Of a DNA stretch of 17,439 nt, positions 1-7,018 are shown in pieces. Within the stretch, counting starts at the first letter, position 1. The number at the start of each line of letters is the position of its first letter. A program made the translations under genes and the position numbers. Source of the stretch: Bacteroidota bacterium (GTDB lineage: Bacteria; Bacteroidota; Bacteroidia; Chitinophagales; Chitinophagaceae); assembly GCA_023391895.1 (NCBI GenBank), contig JAEWAC010000283.1, forward strand, positions 1 to 17,439. The letters are read 5' to 3'. Under the pieces are notes generated by a model. The model worked only from the letters and a program-made list of their open reading frames with translations, was not told where the DNA came from and made no database searches.

Positions 1-1503
1 GTTTTGGGGCATCAATTTTGGATTGGCGTCCAATTCACTGGAAGGAATCGGCCAAAGCATATACTTTTCATTAAATATTACCCCGCTTTCGTTTTTAAAA
101 GTAAAAGCATCTTCAAATGTATTCCCAACCAGGTTATATACTTTCCTGGTACGCTGTATATCAAAGTAAGCCTTGTTTTCAAATGCCAATTCATGGTAAC
201 GCTCTTTCCATATGGCTTCGCGGAACTGTTCCTTAGTTAAACCAGAAAGTGGAGGAAGAGTTGCCCTATCCCGGATCAGGTTGACAGCATCATAAGCTGA
301 CTGAACTGGGCCACTAGATTCATTGGAGGCTTCTGCATATATCAACAGCACCTCCGGATAGCGAAGAATGGTAAAGTTCTGGTCTTCATTGGCGTCGCCA
401 CCAGGACCAGCAGCCTCTACCATCCAATACTTGTACAGTGCATACTCTCCAAACTGTATAATGGTGGAACTGTTCTTTTTAGTGTATTGTGTAAAAAAGA
501 ACTGTTTTTCCTGCGCTCTTTTATCATTTGGCTCATACGATTGAACAAACTCTCTTCTGGGCATCAGTGCTCCGTACTCGTCTAAAAGGGAGATGCCTAT
601 TTTGGATGGAGTGATCGCTTTGATGATATCATTCGTTCTGATACCGGCCTGGTATTGAACCTGGAAAATCAATTCCCCCTGGTTCTTGTGGGCCCTGTCG
701 TGTAAAAAATAATAATCAGTGAATAAACTATACCATCCTGCGTCAATCACTTCCTTAGCTTTTTCAGCAGCTAATGTATAGTAAGCAGCCCCTTTATTCA
801 AAGGCTGTCCCGCCATCGTTAGATAAACACTGGATAGTAATGATTTTACGGCTCCTAGGGAGACTTTACCCCTTTTATCTGTATTTGGCAATCCTGACAG
901 CTCGGCTTCCTTTAAATCACTTACAATCAAATCATACACTTTTTCCTTGGCTGTACGGGTAGGATACAAATCAGGGCTTGAAAAATCAATAGCGTCGGTG
1001 ATCAATGGAATATCACCATAAAGCCTCACTAAATAGTAATAGTACAAGGCACGCAAAAAACGGGCTTCTCCCAACAAAGATTTCTTGGTTTGCTCATTCA
1101 TAGATATAGCAGGAATTCTGTTGATGGCTACATTAGCATTGGCTATCCCATTATAAAAACCAACCCACAATGTTTTAAACACCGGCTCAATGGATGAATT
1201 GTTATGGCGGATCAAGCCATTGTTGTACAAACTCTGACCAAGGGAGGTTGCATGGCCTACAGGAAATTCAATTGAGGTCCAGGGCGACTCGCCATAGTTT
1301 GCATTGGCGGATGTTAAAATATGTAAAGTGGGATAAATACCATTTACTGCAGCCTGAGCCTGGGCTTCCGTTGTGAAGTAGTTTTGAAGTGTAAGCGCTG
1401 ATAAATTCTGCTCAGCAAGAAATTCTTTTTTACAACCCACTCCACTAACGAAGAGCATAGCTCCTAATGCTATCTGTTTTATTCTTTTTATATAGATTTT
1501 CAT
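1..1503 (-). CDS. SusD/RagB-family surface glycan-binding lipoprotein, C-terminal end cut by window edge
   Basis: I translated the minus strand from the ATG at 1503 to the window edge and it is open for 501 codons with no stop. The family is usually about 500-600 residues, so little is missing. SusD-like proteins sit on the outer leaflet of the outer membrane, cap the SusC transporter and bind the target glycan. The N-terminus has a basic and then hydrophobic stretch followed by Cys24 (context SGVGCKK), which fits a lipoprotein signal although the -3 residue is Gly rather than the usual Leu. Family hallmarks are FLAEQNLSALTLQNYF near residue 28, the helical repeat GEARFLRALYYYYLVRLYGDIP near 164, and a C-terminal RagB/SusD portion with LLIYAEASNE, NLIRDRATLPPL, WKERYHELAFE and FDIQRTRK. 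It starts 25 bases after the SusC stop, so the two are almost certainly co-transcribed. The bound sugar cannot be read from the sequence; the upstream fucosidase suggests a fucosylated glycan. Confidence 0.95.
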   Translation of the reverse strand, partial: MKIYIKRIKQIALGAMLFVSGVGCKKEFLAEQNLSALTLQNYFTTEAQAQAAVNGIYPTLHILTSANANYGESPWTSIEFPVGHATSLGQSLYNNGLIRHNNSSIEPVFKTLWVGFYNGIANANVAINRIPAISMNEQTKKSLLGEARFLRALYYYYLVRLYGDIPLITDAIDFSSPDLYPTRTAKEKVYDLIVSDLKEAELSGLPNTDKRGKVSLGAVKSLLSSVYLTMAGQPLNKGAAYYTLAAEKAKEVIDAGWYSLFTDYYFLHDRAHKNQGELIFQVQYQAGIRTNDIIKAITPSKIGISLLDEYGALMPRREFVQSYEPNDKRAQEKQFFFTQYTKKNSSTIIQFGEYALYKYWMVEAAGPGGDANEDQNFTILRYPEVLLIYAEASNESSGPVQSAYDAVNLIRDRATLPPLSGLTKEQFREAIWKERYHELAFENKAYFDIQRTRKVYNLVGNTFEDAFTFKNESGVIFNEKYMLWPIPSSELDANPKLMPQN

Positions 1504-1528
1504 GAGTATAATAATTTGAAGGTGACTA

Positions 1529-4500
1529 TTAAAAGTTTACATTAAGACCAACCAGGAAGGTTCTGGGCTTAGGATATTCATAATAGGTAACGCCTTGTGA
1601 AAATGAAAACTCTTCATAGCTTGTTACTTCAGGATCATACCCAAAATAATCTGTAAAGAGGAAGAAGTTTTGGGCCGATGCATATACCCTTAAATTATTC
1701 AGCCCCCATTTTTCCGTTAAGGATTTTGATAAGTTATAGCCCAGTGCCAGGTTTTTGCCGCGAATAAAGGATCCATCTGCTACTTTACGGTTGTCCATGT
1801 AATAATTATAACCGGCACTGGTTGGCCTTACCTGTTCCAGAATAGCATTCTGGTTCTCCGGGGTCCACGCATTTAAGACAGTGGAAAAACTATTAGCCAA
1901 TCCTTGGCGGGCCTCACCGCTGTTCCGGGCATGATTGAATATATCATTACCCTTAGAATACTGCATTTCCACTACAAGATCAAAATTTTTATACCTGAAA
2001 GAATTCGCAAAAGTTCCATAATAGTCAGGAATACCTTTTCCTATAATGGTCCGATCCTGCCCATTGATAATGCCATCGTTATTGATATCCTTCAATCTCA
2101 AATCGCCAGGGCGTTGTCCGTATGCAGCAGCTTTCGCTGCTTCATCAGTGCTCCAAATGCCATCACGCAGGTATCCATAAAACGAACCGGCAGATGCACC
2201 CACTCTTAATATCAGCCCCTCTTTGAATCCATACAGTATATCTTCATTATTCACGCCTAAAGCAGTTATCCTGTTCTTCAAACTGGAAAAATTAAAACTG
2301 GTATTCCAGGAAAAATGGGCTTTCCGAATATTTACCGTGTTTATGGTGAATTCCAATCCTTTATTTTCCATACTGCCTATATTTCTCGTCACAATGGTAT
2401 AGCCACTGGTTGCAGGAACGGGAGCATCATATAAAAGGTCATGTGTCTTTTTATGAAAGAAATCAGCTTCCAGGGTAATGCGGTTACTGAAAAGTCCTAC
2501 ATCCACACCCAGGTCAAACTGAGCCGTTTTTTCCCATTGCAATTCAGGATTGGCCAAACGACCAATAGCAGAACCTGAAGCCCTGGCTCCGCCAAAGATA
2601 TAAGCGTTGGTACTCAGGATTGCCTGGGATTTGTATGAGCCGATTTCAGAATTTCCGGTAAGACCATAACTTCCACGCAGCTTCAGGTTTGAGAGATAAC
2701 TGTTGTTCCTTAAAAAATCTTCATTTGATATTTTCCAGGCAAGAGCAGCAGAGGGGAAGAAAGCAAACTTGTTATTGGCACCGAACCTTGAAGAGCCATC
2801 AGCACGGTTCGTAACTGTCAAAAGATATTTGTCCCTAAAACTATAATTCACCCTTCCGAAAAAAGATTGCATCTGATAAGCATTGGTGGAAGAACTGGGG
2901 GCCAGCGGCGTGGCACCAGCGCCTAAGTTGTTATAAGCATAATAATCATCCGGCATCACACTAGTTACGGCCACCCAACTGAGGTTATTACTTTTTTGAA
3001 GTTCTGTTCCCAGCAGCACATTCAGCGAATGATCTTCCGCGATTGTTTTGGTATAATTAATCCGGTTGGACCACTGCCAGAATTTTCCTTCGCTGCTGCT
3101 GATCCTGGAATAGTTTTTACCTAACCCGCCTTGCAGGTCAGACTGGGTGCTTTTAAAGTAAGGATTGATATTATTGACGATGTTAACACCTAAAGTGGAA
3201 GTAAATTCCAGACCCTCCAGGATCTTGAAATTGGCATAAGTATTTCCTCCAAACACATTAGCATTATACATCACGTTATTTTCATAGATCTGCGCCAGCG
3301 GGTTATCCCCTTTTTCCAGACCTTCGTAATCCCCCCGATATCCATAGGAGCCGTCAGCATACTTGAAAGGAATGAAAGTAACCATTTCCACTAGTTGCCG
3401 CAGTGTATTGTTTGAGCCTACGCTTTCATCTACTCTGCGCTCCTTGTTGTTGGCATAACTCAGGTTGGCGCCCACTTTCAGCCAGTCCTTCATTTGCTGG
3501 TCAATTACCAGGCGTACATTATATCTTTTCTGGTAGCTTTCCTTTATAATTCCTTGCTCATTGGCATATCCCAGAAACAAACCATAATTGGTCTTGCTGT
3601 CCCCACCGGTAAATGAAATATTATGATTTTGGCTCAGCGACTTACGCGTCGTCATATCCTGCCAATCAACATCATACAGAGGTTGAGGAATACCATTAGC
3701 ATCCAAAGTAAAAAGTTCTTTATTTCCAAATGAGTTACCCTCCAAATACCTCATTCTTTTTGCTACCGGATCCTTATATTTCCCGGCAGCAAAACCTGCC
3801 GGATCAAATTTGGAGGCATTTTGGTATTGCAACTCTTCGATATACAGGAATTCTTTAGAATTCATAACATCATATTTCCGGTCCTGCGGCAATATTCCCA
3901 TACTCAGATAAGTATTATAACTCACCTGCTTGGTTCCTTTTTTCCCTCTTTTTGTGGTGACAATGATCACACCGTTTGTACCGCGTGTGCCATAAATGGC
4001 AGTAGAGGAAGCGTCTTTCAGTACATCTATTGATTCAATATCATTAGGATTTAAGGTGCTAATTCCTCCGGTCCAAATGATGCCATCAACCACATACAGG
4101 GGATCATTCGCCGCATTGATGGAACTATAGCCACGAATAGCAATGGCCGTGCGTCCGCCGGGCCGGCCTGAATTGGTGGATACGTTCACACCTGCAATTC
4201 TTCCGGCCATAGCCTGTTCCACATTGACGGTCGGTCGCTCAGCAAGCTGACTCGCTTTAACACTACCTACAGCACCAGTCAGATCAGATCTTTTTTGCGT
4301 GCCATAACCAACTACAACTACCTGGTCCAGTGATGTCGCGCTGTCTTTTAGTTTGACCATCAGCGACAAAGTAATGTTGTCTTTTATTTGATAACCAGAT
4401 AATGTTTGAGACTCATACCCGATAGCTGAAAAAATAAAGGTGTATGGTCCTCCGGAAGGAATACGTGCAAACGAAAAGGCACCTGTTTCATCCGTACTGG

Positions 4501-4708
4501 TACCTAACGTAAAATTATTACCAGTGTTGCGGACAATGACAGACACCCCTGCCACTGGCATATTCTTGTCACTTTGAACAAGACCTTTTACCGAACTGAC
4601 TTTTTCTGTTTTGTTTTCTTGAGCATTGGCTCCTGGAATCACCAGTAGCAAAGAGAGAAGAATAAGGGCAAAAAAATAACCCTTGGATTTAATTGCATTA
4701 AATCTCAT
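1529..4708 (-). CDS. SusC/RagA-family TonB-dependent outer membrane transporter
   Basis: This 1059-residue protein is the outer membrane import channel paired with the SusD-like lipoprotein. A signal peptide covers about residues 1-29 (hydrophobic core, ANA before Gln30). A carboxypeptidase-regulatory-like beta-sandwich follows at about 38-120. A TonB-box-like segment LDQVVVVGYG lies at about 127-136, then the plug domain at about 140-255 with the typical SusC signature DVLKDASSTAIYGTRGTNG. The rest is the 22-strand barrel, ending in GLNVNF with the terminal Phe expected for BAM-dependent barrels. Length is typical for SusC. The mature protein begins directly with the carboxypeptidase-like domain, so no STN signalling domain is present, even though a sigma/anti-sigma pair lies immediately upstream. 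The start ATG at 4708 is 109 bases after the anti-sigma stop, leaving room for a separate promoter, though I see no convincing one there. Confidence 0.97.
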   Translation of the reverse strand: MRFNAIKSKGYFFALILLSLLLVIPGANAQENKTEKVSSVKGLVQSDKNMPVAGVSVIVRNTGNNFTLGTSTDETGAFSFARIPSGGPYTFIFSAIGYESQTLSGYQIKDNITLSLMVKLKDSATSLDQVVVVGYGTQKRSDLTGAVGSVKASQLAERPTVNVEQAMAGRIAGVNVSTNSGRPGGRTAIAIRGYSSINAANDPLYVVDGIIWTGGISTLNPNDIESIDVLKDASSTAIYGTRGTNGVIIVTTKRGKKGTKQVSYNTYLSMGILPQDRKYDVMNSKEFLYIEELQYQNASKFDPAGFAAGKYKDPVAKRMRYLEGNSFGNKELFTLDANGIPQPLYDVDWQDMTTRKSLSQNHNISFTGGDSKTNYGLFLGYANEQGIIKESYQKRYNVRLVIDQQMKDWLKVGANLSYANNKERRVDESVGSNNTLRQLVEMVTFIPFKYADGSYGYRGDYEGLEKGDNPLAQIYENNVMYNANVFGGNTYANFKILEGLEFTSTLGVNIVNNINPYFKSTQSDLQGGLGKNYSRISSSEGKFWQWSNRINYTKTIAEDHSLNVLLGTELQKSNNLSWVAVTSVMPDDYYAYNNLGAGATPLAPSSSTNAYQMQSFFGRVNYSFRDKYLLTVTNRADGSSRFGANNKFAFFPSAALAWKISNEDFLRNNSYLSNLKLRGSYGLTGNSEIGSYKSQAILSTNAYIFGGARASGSAIGRLANPELQWEKTAQFDLGVDVGLFSNRITLEADFFHKKTHDLLYDAPVPATSGYTIVTRNIGSMENKGLEFTINTVNIRKAHFSWNTSFNFSSLKNRITALGVNNEDILYGFKEGLILRVGASAGSFYGYLRDGIWSTDEAAKAAAYGQRPGDLRLKDINNDGIINGQDRTIIGKGIPDYYGTFANSFRYKNFDLVVEMQYSKGNDIFNHARNSGEARQGLANSFSTVLNAWTPENQNAILEQVRPTSAGYNYYMDNRKVADGSFIRGKNLALGYNLSKSLTEKWGLNNLRVYASAQNFFLFTDYFGYDPEVTSYEEFSFSQGVTYYEYPKPRTFLVGLNVNF

Positions 4709-4817
4709 ACGGCAGCGTTTAAAAAGTAATTAGAAATCTGAACCAGCTATTTCATCCTTGCGGTAGCTCGGTCTTTTGTAATTATGGTTAATAGAAAATA
4801 TTGCTGATATAATATGC

Positions 4818-5975
4818 TTATTTGCTGATGACATAACGATTTTTGACTTTCGACAGCTTTAGCTTGTTGATCGTAGTAATGTTCCTTAATATATACTCTA
4901 GCGAATCTGCTTTATCAAACTTTCCAATAAAGTAAAGTTTTTCCAGCTCCTTACTATTATAATCAATCCTTGTTCCAAACATGCTCTCCAATTGTTCAAA
5001 AATGTTTGGCAGTGATTGATTATTGAACATATACCACGTGCCCTCCATCTGCAAGGGCAGGGATGGGTTTTCAAAGGAAGGCTGTTCTTTCATCTTTCCT
5101 TTAACAGGAGCTCCCCTATAGCTTCTAATTTTTGTCTGAGCATTGCGCCTATCATATACCAACTCCTGACCCGGCATTAAATAAAAGGGACTTTTAAGTT
5201 TTTTGGCAATACTGTCAACAGATTGAACAACAACCTTTCCTTCCAGTAAACGAACCGTCACATACCTTTCCGACGCAAAGCTGGTTACCATAAACTCGGT
5301 ACCTAGAGCTGTCGTCATGAGATCTCCGCTATAGACAGAAAAAGGCATTTCCAAATTTTTAGCCACTTTAAAAAGTGCCTTACCTTTCAGGGTAATGTCC
5401 CGACGCTGGTTTTGAAATGGAAGCACATAAGTGATTTCACTTTTATCTTCCAGCACAACCTCTGAACCGTCCTCCAGTAGCAAAGATTTAGCTTGGCCAG
5501 AATAATTCACGTCATGCACTTCCCTGGGCATCATTGCACTCTTTTTTTCACTAACAGCATGCGCAACCTGTTGTTGCGCTTCCTCTAATTTCTGGTCAAA
5601 CACGCCTCCAAACCAAAGCAGGAACAATACGGAAGCCGCTATGGCAGCAGTAATTGACAGTTTGTATAAAATTCCTTTGTGATTCCGCTCTTCAGCAATA
5701 AGGTGTTGATCATAAACCTCAATATCTTCAGCCACAGGCTGTATCTCTATTCCGTTCAGAGCTTGTTTAAAATGGTCCCATTCCTTATCAATATCAACCT
5801 CATTCATTGCTTTTTTAACAGCCGTCAGGCGATCAATATCTTTAATCAGCCCAGTTTTTTTTTCATCCTTCTGACCCGATGTCAACATCTCTAAAAAACG
5901 GGACTCTTCTTCCGCTTTCAACTCACCGGCTAAATAGGCTATTACTAACGCATCAAATTTGCTTTTCTCATCCAT
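4818..5975 (-). CDS. FecR-family anti-sigma factor with DUF4974 C-terminal domain
   Basis: This 385-residue single-pass inner membrane protein is expected to hold the neighbouring ECF sigma factor inactive until a transporter-derived signal arrives. The cytoplasmic N-terminal part (about 1-100) contains the short helical motif LVIAYLAGELKAEEESRF seen in this family. One membrane segment lies at about 106-124. The periplasmic FecR domain spans about 155-255, with LLLEDGSEVVLEDKSEI, DITLKGKALFKVAKN, PFSVYSGDL and ALGTEFMV. A DUF4974 domain at about 312-384 (WYMFNNQSLPNIFEQLESMF) is STN-like and is thought to contact the transporter. It begins 60 bases after the sigma factor stop, consistent with one operon. 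Family and topology are clear; the partner transporter is inferred from adjacency. Confidence 0.95.
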   Translation of the reverse strand: MDEKSKFDALVIAYLAGELKAEEESRFLEMLTSGQKDEKKTGLIKDIDRLTAVKKAMNEVDIDKEWDHFKQALNGIEIQPVAEDIEVYDQHLIAEERNHKGILYKLSITAAIAASVLFLLWFGGVFDQKLEEAQQQVAHAVSEKKSAMMPREVHDVNYSGQAKSLLLEDGSEVVLEDKSEITYVLPFQNQRRDITLKGKALFKVAKNLEMPFSVYSGDLMTTALGTEFMVTSFASERYVTVRLLEGKVVVQSVDSIAKKLKSPFYLMPGQELVYDRRNAQTKIRSYRGAPVKGKMKEQPSFENPSLPLQMEGTWYMFNNQSLPNIFEQLESMFGTRIDYNSKELEKLYFIGKFDKADSLEYILRNITTINKLKLSKVKNRYVISK

Positions 5976-6035
5976 CTGCTTATGATTAATACGAGTGAAG
6001 GCTGTCCTACCCCTACAATAAAAAATAAATTTTTT

Positions 6036-6632
6036 CTAAAAAAGGTGTTTGATGAAAAAAATGAAGAAGATTGGATGATGGTGAGAAAGCTTTTTTCTTA
6101 GTTTGAAGAGCGCCCTGCTCATTTGAGTCTCCACTGTTTTGACAGAAATATTTAAATAACTAGCCGCTTCTGCGTACTTAAAGCCATGATACCTGCAAAG
6201 CTCAAATACTTTGCGCATTTGTTCAGGCAATTCTGCTACCGCTTTATGGACATCTTCAATGACATCATCAGCCTGCTCACAATCATGAATGCTGGCATTT
6301 TCATCCGTATACTTTTTAATATAACTGGAATAGGCCTCTTTAACCTTTTCATGCTTTAAAGCATCCAGGCATGCGTTGGTAATTACCCGATAGAGATAAG
6401 CCTTTACGGTCAGGGCTTCCAGATTAACCTTTCTTGACTCCCAAAGCTTTATAAAGGCATTGTGCACAATATCTTTAGACAGTTCCGCATCGAAGCCGAA
6501 CTTATATTGACAAAAAGCACATAAGGGCTGGAAGTATTTTTTAAATATCTTTTCAAAAGCGACAGCATCAATTCGAATTACATCAATGGACTCAATATTC
6601 GAAAGATTTGAAGATATGGGATTATGGCTCAT
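6036..6632 (-). CDS. ECF-type RNA polymerase sigma-70 factor
   Basis: This 198-residue protein is an extracytoplasmic-function sigma factor of the kind Bacteroidota use to control SusCD loci. Region 2 covers about residues 26-95 (FEKIFKKYFQPLCAFCQYKF, then DIVHNAFIKLWESR, then AYLYRVITNACLDALKHEK). Region 4 covers about 130-182 (LPEQMRKVFELCRYHGFKY, then the helix-turn-helix EAASYLNISVKTVETQMSRA). The C-terminus ends in a hydrophobic tail (IFFIFFIKHLF). I chose the ATG at 6632. A TTG further upstream at 6674 would keep the frame open but overlaps the -7 element of the promoter candidate and adds residues absent from the family. It is the first gene of the sigma/anti-sigma/SusC/SusD set and is expected to be controlled by the anti-sigma factor that follows. 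Confidence 0.94.
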   Translation of the reverse strand: MSHNPISSNLSNIESIDVIRIDAVAFEKIFKKYFQPLCAFCQYKFGFDAELSKDIVHNAFIKLWESRKVNLEALTVKAYLYRVITNACLDALKHEKVKEAYSSYIKKYTDENASIHDCEQADDVIEDVHKAVAELPEQMRKVFELCRYHGFKYAEAASYLNISVKTVETQMSRALFKLRKKLSHHHPIFFIFFIKHLF

Positions 6633-6670
6633 TGCATTCGGGTCCTTATTGAAGGAAATGTATATCACAT

Positions 6671-6699
6671 ACAATATAGATCAAAATGTCACTCTCAAA
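6671..6699 (-). promoter_or_regulatory. Candidate Bacteroidota housekeeping promoter for the sigma-factor operon
   Basis: On the minus strand TTTG (6699-6696) is followed after 17 bases by TATATTGT (6678-6671). This resembles the Bacteroidota promoter with a -33 TTTG and a -7 TAnnTTTG, with two mismatches in the -7 box. It would place the transcript start roughly 30-35 bases before the sigma factor ATG at 6632. The assignment is by eye only. Confidence 0.35.
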
Positions 6700-6877
6700 A
6701 AATTCCGATTAAAAATACCAGAGTTTTATCTCCGGTCATCTTACTGTAGCGTCTCGTTTAAAAAAAAGATTTTCAATTGGTTAGAGAAAAGTACTTTAAC
6801 ATCTTGATTGTTTTTCTTTTGAAGCAGTTATTTTAAAGGCGTTATTCCAATAAGGAAGTGCTTAAAATCTGAAAGAT

Positions 6878-6909
6878 TTCATAGGTTGATTAGCATGTCA
6901 ACCTATGAA
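6878..6909. repeat. Perfect 12-bp inverted repeat, possible terminator or operator
   Basis: The left arm TTCATAGGTTGA (6878-6889) and right arm TCAACCTATGAA (6898-6909) are perfectly complementary around an 8-base loop. It lies 109 bases past the fucosidase stop codon. Reading along the minus strand the stem is followed by a moderately T-rich stretch (ATCTTTCAGATTTT), a weak match to an intrinsic terminator. An operator role is equally possible, because it also sits about 180 bases upstream of the putative sigma promoter. Confidence 0.6.
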
Positions 6910-6963
6910 TGAGACCAGTTGTAGTGTTTATAAAGATCAAAGCAGAAAGAGCCTGGTTATTGC

Positions 6964-6994
6964 ACAAGTGATGTTCTTAATTGTCATTACTTGT
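6964..6994. repeat. Imperfect 10-bp stem-loop just after the fucosidase gene
   Basis: ACAAGTGATG (6964-6973) pairs with CATTACTTGT (6985-6994) around an 11-base loop, with one G-T position. It begins 24 bases after the fucosidase stop on the minus strand. There is no following T-run, so it is not a classical intrinsic terminator; it may stabilise the transcript end. Confidence 0.4.
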
Positions 6995-7018
6995 ACACAC
7001 CAAAACTTCTCCCCCTCT

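Larger units (their letters stand above)
6633..7018. other. Intergenic region between fucosidase and sigma factor genes
   Basis: This 386-base AT-rich gap holds two stem-loops (6878-6909 and 6964-6994) and the promoter candidate at 6671-6699. I see no convincing coding sequence. A gap of this size suggests the fucosidase is transcribed separately from the sigma/anti-sigma/SusCD set, although all five genes point the same way. Confidence 0.6.

Noticed and set aside
6633..6674. Upstream TTG start extending the sigma factor by 14 residues
   Set aside because: The TTG overlaps the promoter candidate's -7 element, and the ATG at 6632 gives a protein of normal family length.
6911..6919. GAGACCAGT, whose complement occurs at 16720-16728 beside the IS5-type remnant, considered as a shared insertion-sequence end
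   Set aside because: Nine matching bases in 17 kb can arise by chance and the similarity does not extend outward.
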